Assembly: GCA_965238155.1 (NCBI GenBank)
Contig: OZ250175.1
Coordinates: 186,001-250,000, forward strand
Origin: BJGV01 sp964196335
GTDB taxonomy: Bacteria; Pseudomonadota; Gammaproteobacteria; Burkholderiales; Nitrosomonadaceae
Length of the DNA: 64,000 nucleotides
Direction of reading: 5' to 3'
Below, one piece after another: positions 18,134 through 27,092 of this stretch. A program made the translations under genes and the position numbers. The stretch's first letter is position 1, and each line of letters begins with the position of its first letter. The notes under the pieces were generated by a model. The model was given only the letters and a program-made list of their open reading frames with translations. It ran no database searches and was not told where the DNA came from.

Positions 18134-19429
18134 TTATTGGTTACTATTATAGGTTGACCGTGCTCGTGCCAGCACCTCCAAGAGAGCCACATAGTGAGGT
18201 AACACGTCCGGTCCCGTTACATCAATTATTTCCTCCAGGAAGCGCTGACGATGTTTCTCTATATAAAAAGAATCGCAGCCTTTGGAAAGAAATCTATCAA
18301 TTTTTTTGTACACGTCATCTCGACATATAAGTGCTGTCTCGGGCATAAAATCAGCTACTGTAGAGCGGCCTGCATGTAGATAATCAGCTGCCAACACTGG
18401 TTTATTTATCTTGATTGCTTCGAATGCAACTGAAGTAGCTAAATCAATAATGATATCTGCCCAGTTCAATAGATGGGCAGAGTGTACACTGCTAGCTGCT
18501 ATGCTCACGTTTGGCAGGCGCCGTAGTGAAGCACTTTTTGTCAGGGATTGCTGCCAACCACCACGAGTATGCGGCTTGATCACCAATTCCACCCCCGGAA
18601 AAGTGGCAATCATCTGCACCACTTCGCTAACTTCCTCCCAGAACGTCGTAAAATTACTTTTTCTTAAAAAGATAGCCACTTTAAGCTTACTATCTGATCG
18701 GGTTAGTGGCGAGGGTGGTAAAAGTTTGGCCAGCTTTGTTAACCATTCGTCACAGTAACGTGGTGAGCCCAGCACAGCAATCGCTGAGTCATCCAAGAAA
18801 GGACGAAAGCGTTCAGCACACAATTCATTTGGTACAACGAGCTTATCAAACATCCGCGCAGCGGCAAATGTATTATCTGGCTTGAGACTCCATTCACGGC
18901 GCCGTATCAGTTTATTTGCATGGGGACTATCGCCATGGGGCAGCGATACCGTACCAAGACCCCTGGCACGAGCCATTGACAATACAACTTCGACCCACTC
19001 CACACAGATAGACGAATTTCTTTCAATCCAATCAAATACCACTACTCCCTGGTCAACACCTTCAAAACTACGTGCCAACAAGCGATTGGCAGTATGCTCC
19101 CAGATTGGCTTACGTCGTTTGGCATTGTAGATATCGGCTAAAAACTTGATAAATGGACCAATGAGCCCGAACCTTAAGCTACGAATCAATATCATCGTTT
19201 GAAATATCCAACCAAAATATTCGAGTGTGGGCAACAGATCGAAGATATAGGCGACACGAACACCTTCAAGATTGCTCAAAAATTTAAGGCGGAAATCGTT
19301 GCGAAATCGGGAATAGCCGATTAGAACGACATCACAGCTATGACCAGAATCTACCCACTTGTAAATGACCGGGGTAATGTGATCGATATCGTTATAATGG
19401 CGAAGAAAAAAAAGAGCCTTCATGCTCAT
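18134..19429 (-). CDS. GT-B-like surface-polysaccharide transferase (CDP-glycerol/Kps-like)
   Basis: A 431-residue protein with a two-lobed GT-B look. The N-terminal lobe begins KALFFLRHYNDIDHITPVIY; the linker contains TVSLPHGDSPH; the C-terminal lobe has VAIFLRKSNFTTFWEEV, VELVIKPHTRGG and a donor-site-like WADIIIDLATSVAFEAIKIN followed by KPVLAADYLH. This resembles CDP-glycerol glycerophosphotransferases and capsule KpsC/KpsS-type transferases that use CMP-activated donors. It diverges from the CMP-sugar operon starting at 19725, so it is a candidate user of that product (inference). The family assignment is by motif only. Confidence 0.55.
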   Translation of the reverse strand: MSMKALFFLRHYNDIDHITPVIYKWVDSGHSCDVVLIGYSRFRNDFRLKFLSNLEGVRVAYIFDLLPTLEYFGWIFQTMILIRSLRFGLIGPFIKFLADIYNAKRRKPIWEHTANRLLARSFEGVDQGVVVFDWIERNSSICVEWVEVVLSMARARGLGTVSLPHGDSPHANKLIRRREWSLKPDNTFAAARMFDKLVVPNELCAERFRPFLDDSAIAVLGSPRYCDEWLTKLAKLLPPSPLTRSDSKLKVAIFLRKSNFTTFWEEVSEVVQMIATFPGVELVIKPHTRGGWQQSLTKSASLRRLPNVSIAASSVHSAHLLNWADIIIDLATSVAFEAIKINKPVLAADYLHAGRSTVADFMPETALICRDDVYKKIDRFLSKGCDSFYIEKHRQRFLEEIIDVTGPDVLPHYVALLEVLARARSTYNSNQ

Positions 19430-19658
19430 GCACTCATTCTTACTGCATTACTGACAAGGAATATGTGTTTCATTTGATTGAATATTTTAGATAAGTGCAA
19501 GTTGTGGAAACGCGCGAAATTGTACACTGGCTGTTATTCAATTACCAGCCCAGATGTATCTTCCTCTCGCGGAGAAGCCTCTCTGATGGTAGGATTAGCT
19601 CCATGAACAAATTTTATTAAGAAACCAAGTTCCAGATCCTGGTACATATTAATTGAGT

Positions 19659-19686
19659 TTGACAACTAGCAAACAACATATAAAAA
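19659..19686 (+). promoter_or_regulatory. candidate promoter of the aldolase/cytidylyltransferase operon
   Basis: TTGACA at 19659-19664 is a perfect -35, followed after 16 bp by TAAAAA (19681-19686). The gene start lies 39 bp further. A palindrome CGTAAAATTACG (19712-19723) abuts the ATG, and there is no Shine-Dalgarno. Confidence 0.4.
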
Positions 19687-19724
19687 ATAAAAACAAATAA
19701 ACCCCTATAAACGTAAAATTACGA

Positions 19725-20474
19725 ATGAAAACAATAGCCGTAATTCCGGCACGTATGGACTCATCACGTTTCCCTGGGAAACCGATTGCCATGCTACTAG
19801 GCCGCACTATGCTCGAACATATCTACAAGCGCGTCACTATGAGTAGCTCTCTTGATGCTACTTATATTGCTACTTGTGACCAAGAAATTAGACAGGTAGC
19901 AGAAGATTTCGGCGCTCCTGTAATCATGACTGCCAATACCCATGAACGAGCAAGCGACCGAGTGGCCGAAGCAGTCGCCAAGATCAATGCGGAACTCATT
20001 GTCATGGTACAAGGAGACGAACCGATGACACACCCGAAAATGATCGACTTAGCGGTGGCACCATTCCAAGATGATCCGCAACTAAACTGTGTGAACCTCA
20101 TACGTAATATAGATAACGAAGCTGATTTCTACAATACTAATACTATTAAGGTAGTAATAAATCAACGTGGCGACGCACTTTATATGTCACGGCAACCGAT
20201 TCCAACTCTAAATAAATTAGGGTTTATACATACACTTACTTATAAACAGGTATGCATCATTCCGTTTCGGCGCGCAACTTTGTTCGAATACACTCGTTTA
20301 CCTCCAACACCGCTTGAACAACTTGAATCTGTAGATATGCTACGACTGCTAGAGCATGGATACCGTGTAAAGATGGTAAAAACTGAGTTTGACACCCAGG
20401 CAGTTGATACAGAGGCGGATTTAGCACGCGTGGCTAAATTGATGGAATTAGATCCATTGCTAGCCTCCTATTGA
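19725..20474 (+). CDS. KdsB-family CMP-sugar cytidylyltransferase
   Basis: A 249-residue relative of 3-deoxy-manno-octulosonate cytidylyltransferase. It shows the N-terminal CTP-binding AVIPARMDSSRFPGKPIAML, the metal/sugar motif IVMVQGDEPM, ALYMSRQPIP and the C-terminal EQLESVDMLRLLEHGYRV and DTQAVDTEADL. It should couple CTP to a 2-keto-3-deoxy acid sugar with release of pyrophosphate. It is shorter and more divergent than housekeeping KdsB and lies with an aldolase, dehydrogenase, epimerase and phosphatase rather than with KDO genes, so a different ulosonic acid is likely. First gene of a five-gene operon. Confidence 0.8.
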   Translation: MKTIAVIPARMDSSRFPGKPIAMLLGRTMLEHIYKRVTMSSSLDATYIATCDQEIRQVAEDFGAPVIMTANTHERASDRVAEAVAKINAELIVMVQGDEPMTHPKMIDLAVAPFQDDPQLNCVNLIRNIDNEADFYNTNTIKVVINQRGDALYMSRQPIPTLNKLGFIHTLTYKQVCIIPFRRATLFEYTRLPPTPLEQLESVDMLRLLEHGYRVKMVKTEFDTQAVDTEADLARVAKLMELDPLLASY

Positions 20475-20530
20475 AATAGGGCACTATTATCCACAACCGG
20501 CACATTCTGGCAGCTTTTTAAGGAGCGCCC

Positions 20531-21292
20531 ATGCAATTGAAATTTAAACTAGCTCAAGCTGAATTAACGATTGGATCATGGATCACACTGGGTCATCCAT
20601 CAATTGCAGAGATCATGGCTGCCGCTGGATTCGACTGGCTAGTTCTGGACATGGAACACAGTGTTTTAGAATTAAGCGAAATTCAAACGCTGATCCAAGT
20701 ACTTGATGGGCAACAGTGCCCGGCCATTGTGCGACTAACTTCAAACCATCCTGACCAGATCAAACGGGTTATGGATGCAGGAGCAACCGGCGTAATGGTA
20801 CCTATGATCAAGTCTGCTGCTGATGCTAAAACAGCAGTACGGGCAGTTTATTACCCCCCACGGGGACAACGCGGAGTTGGGTTAGCTCGTGCTCAAGGTT
20901 ATGGAGCAAAATTTCAACAATACCGAGATTGGTTAGAGAAGAATGCTGTAATTGTAGCCATGATCGAACATATAGATGCAGTTAATGCAATTGATTCAAT
21001 TCTTTCTGTAAATGGAATTGATGCCTATATAATTGGTCCTTACGATCTATCTGGCTCTATGGGGCGGATAGGAGAATTCAATCATCCTGAGGTAACGTCA
21101 GCAATTGAACGAGTACTGGAAGCAGGAAATCGATTAGGTAAGCCCGGAGGTATTCATGTGGTGGAACCAGACCAAGATGAACTACGACAGCGAATTGCTG
21201 CTGGCTTCAGCTTTATTGGTTATGGCCTGGATATCCGGATCCTAGATACGCTTTGCCGTAACCACATACAAAGCATAAAGGCAAACCTATGA
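20531..21292 (+). CDS. HpcH/HpaI-family pyruvate aldolase
   Basis: A 253-residue class II aldolase. The family catalyses reversible condensation of pyruvate with an aldehyde to a 2-keto-3-deoxy (or 4-hydroxy-2-oxo) acid. Visible motifs: FDWLVLDMEHS with D40, E42 and the general-base H43; GATGVMVPMIKSAADA; the phosphate/carboxylate loop YPPRGQRGVGLARAQGYG; MIEHIDAVNAIDSI with the metal-binding Glu; and YIIGPYDLSGSMG. The start follows AAGGAGCGCCC. The stop overlaps the next gene (ATGA). Beside a KdsB-like enzyme the synthetic direction, making a 3-deoxy-2-ulosonic acid, is an attractive inference. Confidence 0.85.
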   Translation: MQLKFKLAQAELTIGSWITLGHPSIAEIMAAAGFDWLVLDMEHSVLELSEIQTLIQVLDGQQCPAIVRLTSNHPDQIKRVMDAGATGVMVPMIKSAADAKTAVRAVYYPPRGQRGVGLARAQGYGAKFQQYRDWLEKNAVIVAMIEHIDAVNAIDSILSVNGIDAYIIGPYDLSGSMGRIGEFNHPEVTSAIERVLEAGNRLGKPGGIHVVEPDQDELRQRIAAGFSFIGYGLDIRILDTLCRNHIQSIKANL

Positions 21293-22239
21293 GCAGATTA
21301 GTCATTTCTACTTCTTCGTTTGATGTAGACAATAATTCTTGTCTACGCCATTTAACAAATTCTGGAATGCATATTGTTGGAAATAGTTACAAACGCAAAC
21401 TCACAGAGGATGAAATCATAGAGCTACTTGGGGAAGACACTGTTGGACTGATTGCTGGTATTGAACCTCTGACCGAGCGTGTTCTTACTTCTGCTAAAGG
21501 CTTAAAAATAGTATCACGCTGTGGGGCGGGCCTGGATAGTGTTGACCTTACTGCAGCAAAGATCAGGGACATTTCTGTTTTTAATACTCCTGAAGCTCCG
21601 GCCCAGGCAGTGGCTGAGCTCACAATGGGATTGATGTTAGCTGCTTTAAGACGAATCTGTCAGACTGACCGACTGCTGCGTGGAAATGAATGGCCACGAA
21701 CGCAGGGACAACTACTTGCGGCCCAGATAGTTGGTATCATAGGACTGGGGCATATTGGTCGGCGTGTTGCGAGGTTGTGTCAAGCTTTTGATGCGAAGGT
21801 AGTCGCCCATGATCCCTATATAGATCCAACTTCCCATGGAGTAGAATCAGTATCGTTAGAAAGATTGTTAGCTGAAGCAAATGTAATTAGCCTGCATCTA
21901 CCCTATGGAACTGACACTCATCACCTTCTAGATGCGAAATCATTTGCACGTATGAAACCCGGTACTATAATAATCAATGCCGCTCGGGGTGGGCTTGTCG
22001 ATGAAACTGCCCTAGATGAGGCATTAATTTCTGGGCACTTAGGCATGGCTGCTCTCGATGTTTTTGAACAAGAACCTTACCATGGTCCATTGATTGGAAA
22101 TAACAAAGCAATTCTGACCTCGCATATTGGTTCACTTGCCAGAGAATCACGTAAACGTATGGAAATTGAAGCCGCCGAAAATCTGCTTGAGGGATTAATT
22201 AATGCTGGCTTAATAAAAAGTGATGTAAATAATGTCTAA
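21289..22239 (+). CDS. D-2-hydroxyacid dehydrogenase (phosphoglycerate-dehydrogenase family)
   Basis: A 316-residue NAD-dependent D-isomer-specific 2-hydroxyacid dehydrogenase. The dinucleotide-binding stretch VGIIGLGHIGRRVARL, substrate-site Arg in IIINAARGGLVDETALDEAL, and the catalytic His in LTSHIGSLARESRKRM are all present. It lacks an ACT domain, so it is not full serine-pathway SerA. In this operon it may supply or interconvert a hydroxy/keto acid precursor. Overlaps the aldolase by 4 bp and the epimerase by 8 bp. Confidence 0.85.
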   Translation: MSRLVISTSSFDVDNNSCLRHLTNSGMHIVGNSYKRKLTEDEIIELLGEDTVGLIAGIEPLTERVLTSAKGLKIVSRCGAGLDSVDLTAAKIRDISVFNTPEAPAQAVAELTMGLMLAALRRICQTDRLLRGNEWPRTQGQLLAAQIVGIIGLGHIGRRVARLCQAFDAKVVAHDPYIDPTSHGVESVSLERLLAEANVISLHLPYGTDTHHLLDAKSFARMKPGTIIINAARGGLVDETALDEALISGHLGMAALDVFEQEPYHGPLIGNNKAILTSHIGSLARESRKRMEIEAAENLLEGLINAGLIKSDVNNV

Positions 22240-23161
22240 AGAAATTGCAATTGTTTTTGGTGCCAGTGGTTTTCTTGGCAGTCATGTGGCAGAGGCGCTT
22301 TCCTCTGACGGCTACCGGGTACGTTTGTTCGATCGCACCCCGTCACCCTACCAGCAACGTGATCAAGAGATGATCGTTGGCGACATTATGGACCTGGAAA
22401 ATGTAACTAAAGCAGCACAGGGTGCCGCTTTAGTCTACAATTTTGCTGCAATCGCTGACATCGATGAAGCTCATGAGAAACCACTGGCTACTGCAGAAAT
22501 CAATGTTCTAGGCAATATGAATGTACTGGAGGCAGCTCGACTTGCCGGAGCACGCCGTTTTATCTTTGCTAGCAGCGTGTATGTATACTCCGAATCTGGT
22601 TCTTTCTATCGTGCAAGTAAACAAGCGGCAGAACGATTCATCGAAACCTATCATGACCGCTACGGCCTAGAATACACCATTCTGCGATATGGCTCTCTGT
22701 ATGGCAGACGTAGTGATGGACGTAATGGTATTTATCGAATGCTCCATGAAGCAGTAGAAAAACGATCAGTCACTTACAGGGGTAGTGGTGAAGCTATCCG
22801 TGAATATATTCATGTCGAGGATGCCGCGCGTATGAGCGTGCAAGTGCTGGCACCAGAATTCGCTAATCGCCATCTAATTCTTACAGGGCAGGAACGGATG
22901 CGTATCAAAGATGTCATGACGATGATCTCGGAAATTATGCCATGGCCGGTAGAACTTCATTTTGATGAAGCTAATGCGGTACATCATTACGAAGTGACCC
23001 CTTATGCATTTCAGCCGCGTATTGGTCGTAAATTAGTGCTCAATGAACATGTTGATCTTGGCCAGGGCTTGTTAGATTGCCTTAGAGAAATTAACAAAGA
23101 ATTACATCACTCTGGCATTGACGATGATGCCACACCAGCAGAATCCGACAACAAAGCATGA
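22232..23161 (+). CDS. NAD-dependent epimerase/dehydratase (extended SDR)
   Basis: A 309-residue extended SDR. Rossmann motif AIVFGASGFLGSHVAEAL at the N-terminus, acidic residue for NAD after RLFDR, active site FASSVYVYSESG and the YRASKQAAERFIE Tyr-xxx-Lys pair; the C-terminal half has YRGSGEAIREYIHVEDAARM, typical of sugar-nucleotide epimerases. Substrate not predictable; probably shapes the sugar aldehyde or its nucleotide form. The start overlaps the dehydrogenase end; the stop overlaps the HAD gene (ATGA). Confidence 0.85.
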   Translation: MSKEIAIVFGASGFLGSHVAEALSSDGYRVRLFDRTPSPYQQRDQEMIVGDIMDLENVTKAAQGAALVYNFAAIADIDEAHEKPLATAEINVLGNMNVLEAARLAGARRFIFASSVYVYSESGSFYRASKQAAERFIETYHDRYGLEYTILRYGSLYGRRSDGRNGIYRMLHEAVEKRSVTYRGSGEAIREYIHVEDAARMSVQVLAPEFANRHLILTGQERMRIKDVMTMISEIMPWPVELHFDEANAVHHYEVTPYAFQPRIGRKLVLNEHVDLGQGLLDCLREINKELHHSGIDDDATPAESDNKA

Positions 23162-23799
23162 AAGCAACAAATTGGCAGGCTATCATCTTTGACTTTGATG
23201 GAGTATTGGTCGAATCAGGAGACATCAAAACACAGGCATTTGCTGACCTTTATCAGTCCCATGGCGATACGATAGCAAGTAAAGTAGTCCGTTATCACAT
23301 ACAGAACGGCGGCCTGTCGCGCTACAAAAAATTCCGATATGTTCAACAGCATTTTCTGAAAATGCCACCACTGACAAAAGATGAAGAACGAGAACTTGAT
23401 AGACACTTCTCTAAACTAGTAGTCGAGGCTGTAATTGCTAGTGATCCAGTACCAGGTGCCAACGAATTGGTACATATAGAATCTTCTAGAATCCCGCTGT
23501 TTATTGCTTCGGGCACACCTGAAATAGAACTAAATACAATCGTTACTCGTCGCGGACTAGGCCCTTATTTCACCGAAGTGCGAGGCTCTCCAAAATCGAA
23601 ACAGGTTCTGATTGCAGAAATTTTATCTGCTCATGGTCTCACGCCCACACGTGTACTTATGATTGGCGATGCGCTTATTGATTATAAAAGTGCGCAAACT
23701 AACAATGTCGCTTTCTTGGGACGTGTACGCATTGGAGATAAAAATCCATTTCCTGAACAGGTAAATACGGCATCCGATTTGAATGTACTGCTAACCTGA
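23158..23799 (+). CDS. HAD-superfamily sugar phosphatase-like protein
   Basis: A 213-residue HAD hydrolase: motif I IIFDFDGVLVES with the nucleophile aspartate, an alpha-helical cap at about residues 18-90, motif II FIASGTPE, motif III lysine near SPKSKQVL and motif IV VLMIGDALIDYKSA. Within an operon containing a KdsB-like enzyme it occupies the role KdsC (KDO-8-P phosphatase) plays in KDO synthesis. Last gene of the operon; no clear terminator follows. Confidence 0.85.
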   Translation: MKATNWQAIIFDFDGVLVESGDIKTQAFADLYQSHGDTIASKVVRYHIQNGGLSRYKKFRYVQQHFLKMPPLTKDEERELDRHFSKLVVEAVIASDPVPGANELVHIESSRIPLFIASGTPEIELNTIVTRRGLGPYFTEVRGSPKSKQVLIAEILSAHGLTPTRVLMIGDALIDYKSAQTNNVAFLGRVRIGDKNPFPEQVNTASDLNVLLT

Positions 23800-23967
23800 A
23801 TGAACGCGGCAATGTGGCTGATATATATTTGTTGAAAACGATTTGTACTTTATTCTTAAATAACTCAATAACAAAACTATCTACAATACTAATACTGTTA
23901 CACCTGTGACTTGATTACTTAGTAAGGATAAAGACCACCAGCCTCTAGTTATTCTAAGGAACATACA

Positions 23968-24957
23968 TCAACGTAATACACCTCGTCGAAATAGTTTCCA
24001 GAAAACTTTACAGCCAAATAACACAGGATGACGGCGCAGTCTAGGAGTGACCTCAATACTTACTCCAGTGTGACGTTCAATTTTCCATGCAGCATAATCA
24101 ATACAATCCCGGAAGGTAAACGTCGCCTTTGTCAGCCGAAGCACTGAGAGTACCCTCCCCTGAAAACGGCGCAACCACCAGCGTCTCAATGAACTTCTAC
24201 ATTCAGCCTCATCAACCAAGCATCGATAGTGCACCCTCTGTCCTTGAGACTCCTGTGGTAATTTCTCAAGCATTCCCACCAACACAGGTAAAGCATGCTC
24301 GGCCAAATGTTCGTAGTCATCAAGATTAAGCCCGGTAAGCTGACGTGCACGCGATTCCCGTTCAGGACGAAGTTCAGCTGCATAGGTAAGTGTCAGACCC
24401 TTGACCCAAATTTCTTCTGCAGTTACTACACACGGCCCCAACGCCTTAATGGTGGGGCCAAGAAATGCTACAACTGCATGCGCTAACGAATTGTAAATAC
24501 GTTGGCGGATAGTTTCATTCCGAACATACAACAACCGGACTGGTTGGGCAAAACGTGCCCATAGATACGAGTGAAACCAGTATTGGTTTCCTTTCTCGAA
24601 TTCTGCCATTGAGATAACTGCATATTTGGCACGAAATGTTTTTTCCTGTGTAGATACTTCAAGATAAAACACATTCGGCGGTAACCATGCATTGAAATAG
24701 CGCAAGTAGTGTTCTTGGTAGGCATTACTGTAGTTATCAACCACAGTATAGAAATCTACTACCCCGTCACCAATCTCTTGAGAACGTAAGCAAGACCCAT
24801 AAAGAAGAACGGCGTCTAGCGATGACTCAAAACGTAATTTCAGTTCTTCGACAAGGATTGAAAAATCTGCTGTCACAGGTCTTGATCCCATAGAAGCGAT
24901 TTCTGAAACCAAGCCATCCGGGAGTTTTTTATCCAATGTTAATGCGTGATCTGTCAT
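23968..24957 (-). CDS. nucleotidyltransferase-fold protein of the lipid/LptFG operon
   Basis: A 329-residue protein I do not recognise by name. Residues about 35-75 contain the polymerase-beta-type NTase core: LDAVLLYGSCLRSQEIGDGV followed by VDFYTVVD. The GS motif is good, but the second metal-binding acid, expected two residues after the first Asp, is Tyr (DFY), so activity may be altered. The rest is helical and rich in Arg towards the C-terminus. It is the last gene of a six-gene minus-strand operon, 30 bp after the lipid kinase. A headgroup-transfer role is inference. Confidence 0.55.
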   Translation of the reverse strand: MTDHALTLDKKLPDGLVSEIASMGSRPVTADFSILVEELKLRFESSLDAVLLYGSCLRSQEIGDGVVDFYTVVDNYSNAYQEHYLRYFNAWLPPNVFYLEVSTQEKTFRAKYAVISMAEFEKGNQYWFHSYLWARFAQPVRLLYVRNETIRQRIYNSLAHAVVAFLGPTIKALGPCVVTAEEIWVKGLTLTYAAELRPERESRARQLTGLNLDDYEHLAEHALPVLVGMLEKLPQESQGQRVHYRCLVDEAECRSSLRRWWLRRFQGRVLSVLRLTKATFTFRDCIDYAAWKIERHTGVSIEVTPRLRRHPVLFGCKVFWKLFRRGVLR

Positions 24958-24987
24958 TGATACAAGCCTGTAGGATCCGTTTATATA

Positions 24988-25980
24988 CTACCAATTCAAG
25001 TAAGTGACTGGTCCGGCTGCTGAGATTTTTAACGGCCCGTTCTGACTTGCAGCGTAGAAGGACTCACCGTCGACGACATAGTCGTCATCTATCGTCAGTT
25101 CCAGCACACTGCTATTATAGCTATGATACCCCTCATCCTCCGTGAGGACTGTACCTCGACCTGAAATTAGTGGCCATAACGAACGTATAGATTTTTTCCG
25201 CTTCTGCTTTACAAATGTAATATGAAGCGGTTCCTGCTCCCGCCCCCAGTATGGACGCATATTAAATAGCAAACGATCAAGTGCGCTGGCAAACAAAAAC
25301 TGATGGGGGCCATCGAAAATCTTTCCACCTACCTTGATAGTTTCCATCTTTGCTGGAGCCCATGCCCCTTTGCGACGCCTAAGAATCAATCCAACAAAAT
25401 AAACTACCATGATTAGGCCTGAATAAATTTCTCCGGTAATCCTCACTTGCTTGATACTGCTCCGGGAGAATATTACAGCACGAGCAATAATACCAACAGC
25501 AAAAAACATACCATACACCTTATCAACGTCCGTTTGCTCTATACACAATACATGTCGTCGCAATAGTGAGGGTAGAGTCCGTTTCAACAGGTATCGGCTT
25601 AAATTTCGTGCTGATACTTCTGGGTCGTCATATTTAACTAAATCAAGTGCGATCATATTGGTCGTACCACCAGGTATTATTGCAAGAATCGGCCAACTGG
25701 TAAGAGGATGCACTGTGAACAAATGATTCAGAACTGCCTGCACCGTACCATCTCCACCAACAATTACCAGCAGATCAACGCCTTCATGCAAGAAATCACT
25801 CACGGTTGCTTTGAACTCAGGCACGTTCGTTGCTTCTCGAATAATTGCACCGGGAATTTCTACTAGTGCATTCTTTATTGTTTCCTTACGCTTGCGGATT
25901 CGTCCGCTAAGAGGATTGAAAAGTAACCCAATCTTAGCCTCGCCCATTTGGAATCTTTTAATTCGTAACTCTTCTGTCAT
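24988..25980 (-). CDS. diacylglycerol/ceramide kinase-type lipid kinase
   Basis: A 330-residue member of the DAGK catalytic family (PF00781), which phosphorylates lipid hydroxyls such as diacylglycerol, sphingosine or ceramide. It shows IGLLFNPLSGRIRKR, the nucleotide-binding LLVIVGGDGTVQAVLNHL (GGDGT at 75-79) and ILAIIPGGTTNMIALDLV. Peripheral-membrane localisation is expected. The operon also encodes a ceramide-synthase-like GNAT protein and LptF/LptG paralogs, which favours a specialised lipid over general diacylglycerol recycling (inference). Start at 25980; an internal Met (MGEAKIGLL) at 25947 is possible. Confidence 0.8.
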   Translation of the reverse strand: MTEELRIKRFQMGEAKIGLLFNPLSGRIRKRKETIKNALVEIPGAIIREATNVPEFKATVSDFLHEGVDLLVIVGGDGTVQAVLNHLFTVHPLTSWPILAIIPGGTTNMIALDLVKYDDPEVSARNLSRYLLKRTLPSLLRRHVLCIEQTDVDKVYGMFFAVGIIARAVIFSRSSIKQVRITGEIYSGLIMVVYFVGLILRRRKGAWAPAKMETIKVGGKIFDGPHQFLFASALDRLLFNMRPYWGREQEPLHITFVKQKRKKSIRSLWPLISGRGTVLTEDEGYHSYNSSVLELTIDDDYVVDGESFYAASQNGPLKISAAGPVTYLNW

Positions 25981-26024
25981 TTATACTTACCCGTTAAATG
26001 AATCAAACTCCGCCATGTAAATAA

Positions 26025-27092
26025 TCAGTGGATCCTATGCAGCCAAGAATTAGCTACTAGTATCAGCACAAATCCTGGGAATAGAGCGGTCAGAACTGGA
26101 TTCAAATGTAACAACAGACCTGCATTTGCTATAATCTGATCAAGCAAATAGACACTCATCCCGACTAAAACTGCAAGCACTAACTTGTTAGTAAGACCTG
26201 TTCGAGAAGAACCGAAAACAAAAGGTATGGAAAGTAGCAACATTGCAATTGTTGTCAATGCCCCACCAGCTTTTCGCCACAAAGCCAGTTCATATGCGTC
26301 CGCTTCTTGGCCTGTACTTCGTAAGTAACGTACATGTTGAAATAAATCAAAAGGTGACAAACTATCTGGTGATTTGTTTAGAGCCGAAATATCAGTTGGA
26401 TTCACAAATGATTTCCACTGCATCGAACTTGTGCTTATAGATTCAATTTGTTCCTCAGTAAATGTCTTGCTAATGACTTCGCTTAATTCCCACAAATTGT
26501 TATCAATAATGTCAGCATATTTAGCATGAGTATAAGATAACAGAGAGCCGTTGTCGTTAAAATGTAACACCTCTACGTTTGCTGCTCTCTTGGTATTTAT
26601 CATTTCACCAATACGTAATATATTTCTCTCATTTCGTGTCCAAATACCAAGATTTTTACCAAGTTGCACGCTCTGATCAAGTGCGAGAGCTCGGTGTAAA
26701 ATTGCTTTCTGCTGAAGTTGTGGGGCAACAAACTGTTCCAGTATGGCTATAAAGATTAAGAGGATTAACCCGACGGCGAGCGGAGCTATACTTATGCGAA
26801 CAGGAGAGAAGCCCGCCACTCGCAGTGCAGTTAACTCTAGATTAATGGCTAATCTTCCTAATGCGATTACGTTGCCCAATAATGCAATAAACGGTGCAAG
26901 CTGGCTAAACCTACGCGGCAACATTAACGCAGTGTATAGGAATGCATCTTTGACCCGGTATGTGCCTCTGCCCACATCATCTAGTTGCTCTAACAAATCT
27001 AAGAAACTAAACAATGGCAAAAGTACTGCAGTAGCAATGCACAGACCAATGAAGACCTGAAAACTAAGATAACGATTTATTATTAAAATCAT
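26025..27092 (-). CDS. LptG/LptF-family permease (second of the pair)
   Basis: A 355-residue YjgP/YjgQ-family transmembrane protein. The N-terminal helices (ILIINRYLSFQVFIGLCIAT; FIALLGNVIALGRLAINLEL) contain the conserved small-residue coupling region, a periplasmic beta-jellyroll-like domain spans about residues 125-265, and three C-terminal helices follow (AGGALTTIAMLLLSIPFVFG onward). The ATG at 27092 is chosen because it forms ATGA with the stop of the upstream paralog and begins directly at the first helix; a longer frame adds 40 unrelated basic residues. LptF/G work with the ATPase LptB to extract lipids for outer-membrane export; no ATPase gene is here, so it would borrow one. Confidence 0.8.
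   Translation of the reverse strand: MILIINRYLSFQVFIGLCIATAVLLPLFSFLDLLEQLDDVGRGTYRVKDAFLYTALMLPRRFSQLAPFIALLGNVIALGRLAINLELTALRVAGFSPVRISIAPLAVGLILLIFIAILEQFVAPQLQQKAILHRALALDQSVQLGKNLGIWTRNERNILRIGEMINTKRAANVEVLHFNDNGSLLSYTHAKYADIIDNNLWELSEVISKTFTEEQIESISTSSMQWKSFVNPTDISALNKSPDSLSPFDLFQHVRYLRSTGQEADAYELALWRKAGGALTTIAMLLLSIPFVFGSSRTGLTNKLVLAVLVGMSVYLLDQIIANAGLLLHLNPVLTALFPGFVLILVANSWLHRIH

Noticed and set aside
19725..20474. Calling the cytidylyltransferase housekeeping KdsB
   Set aside because: It is divergent and sits with an aldolase/dehydrogenase operon rather than KDO or lipid-A genes; only the family is assigned.
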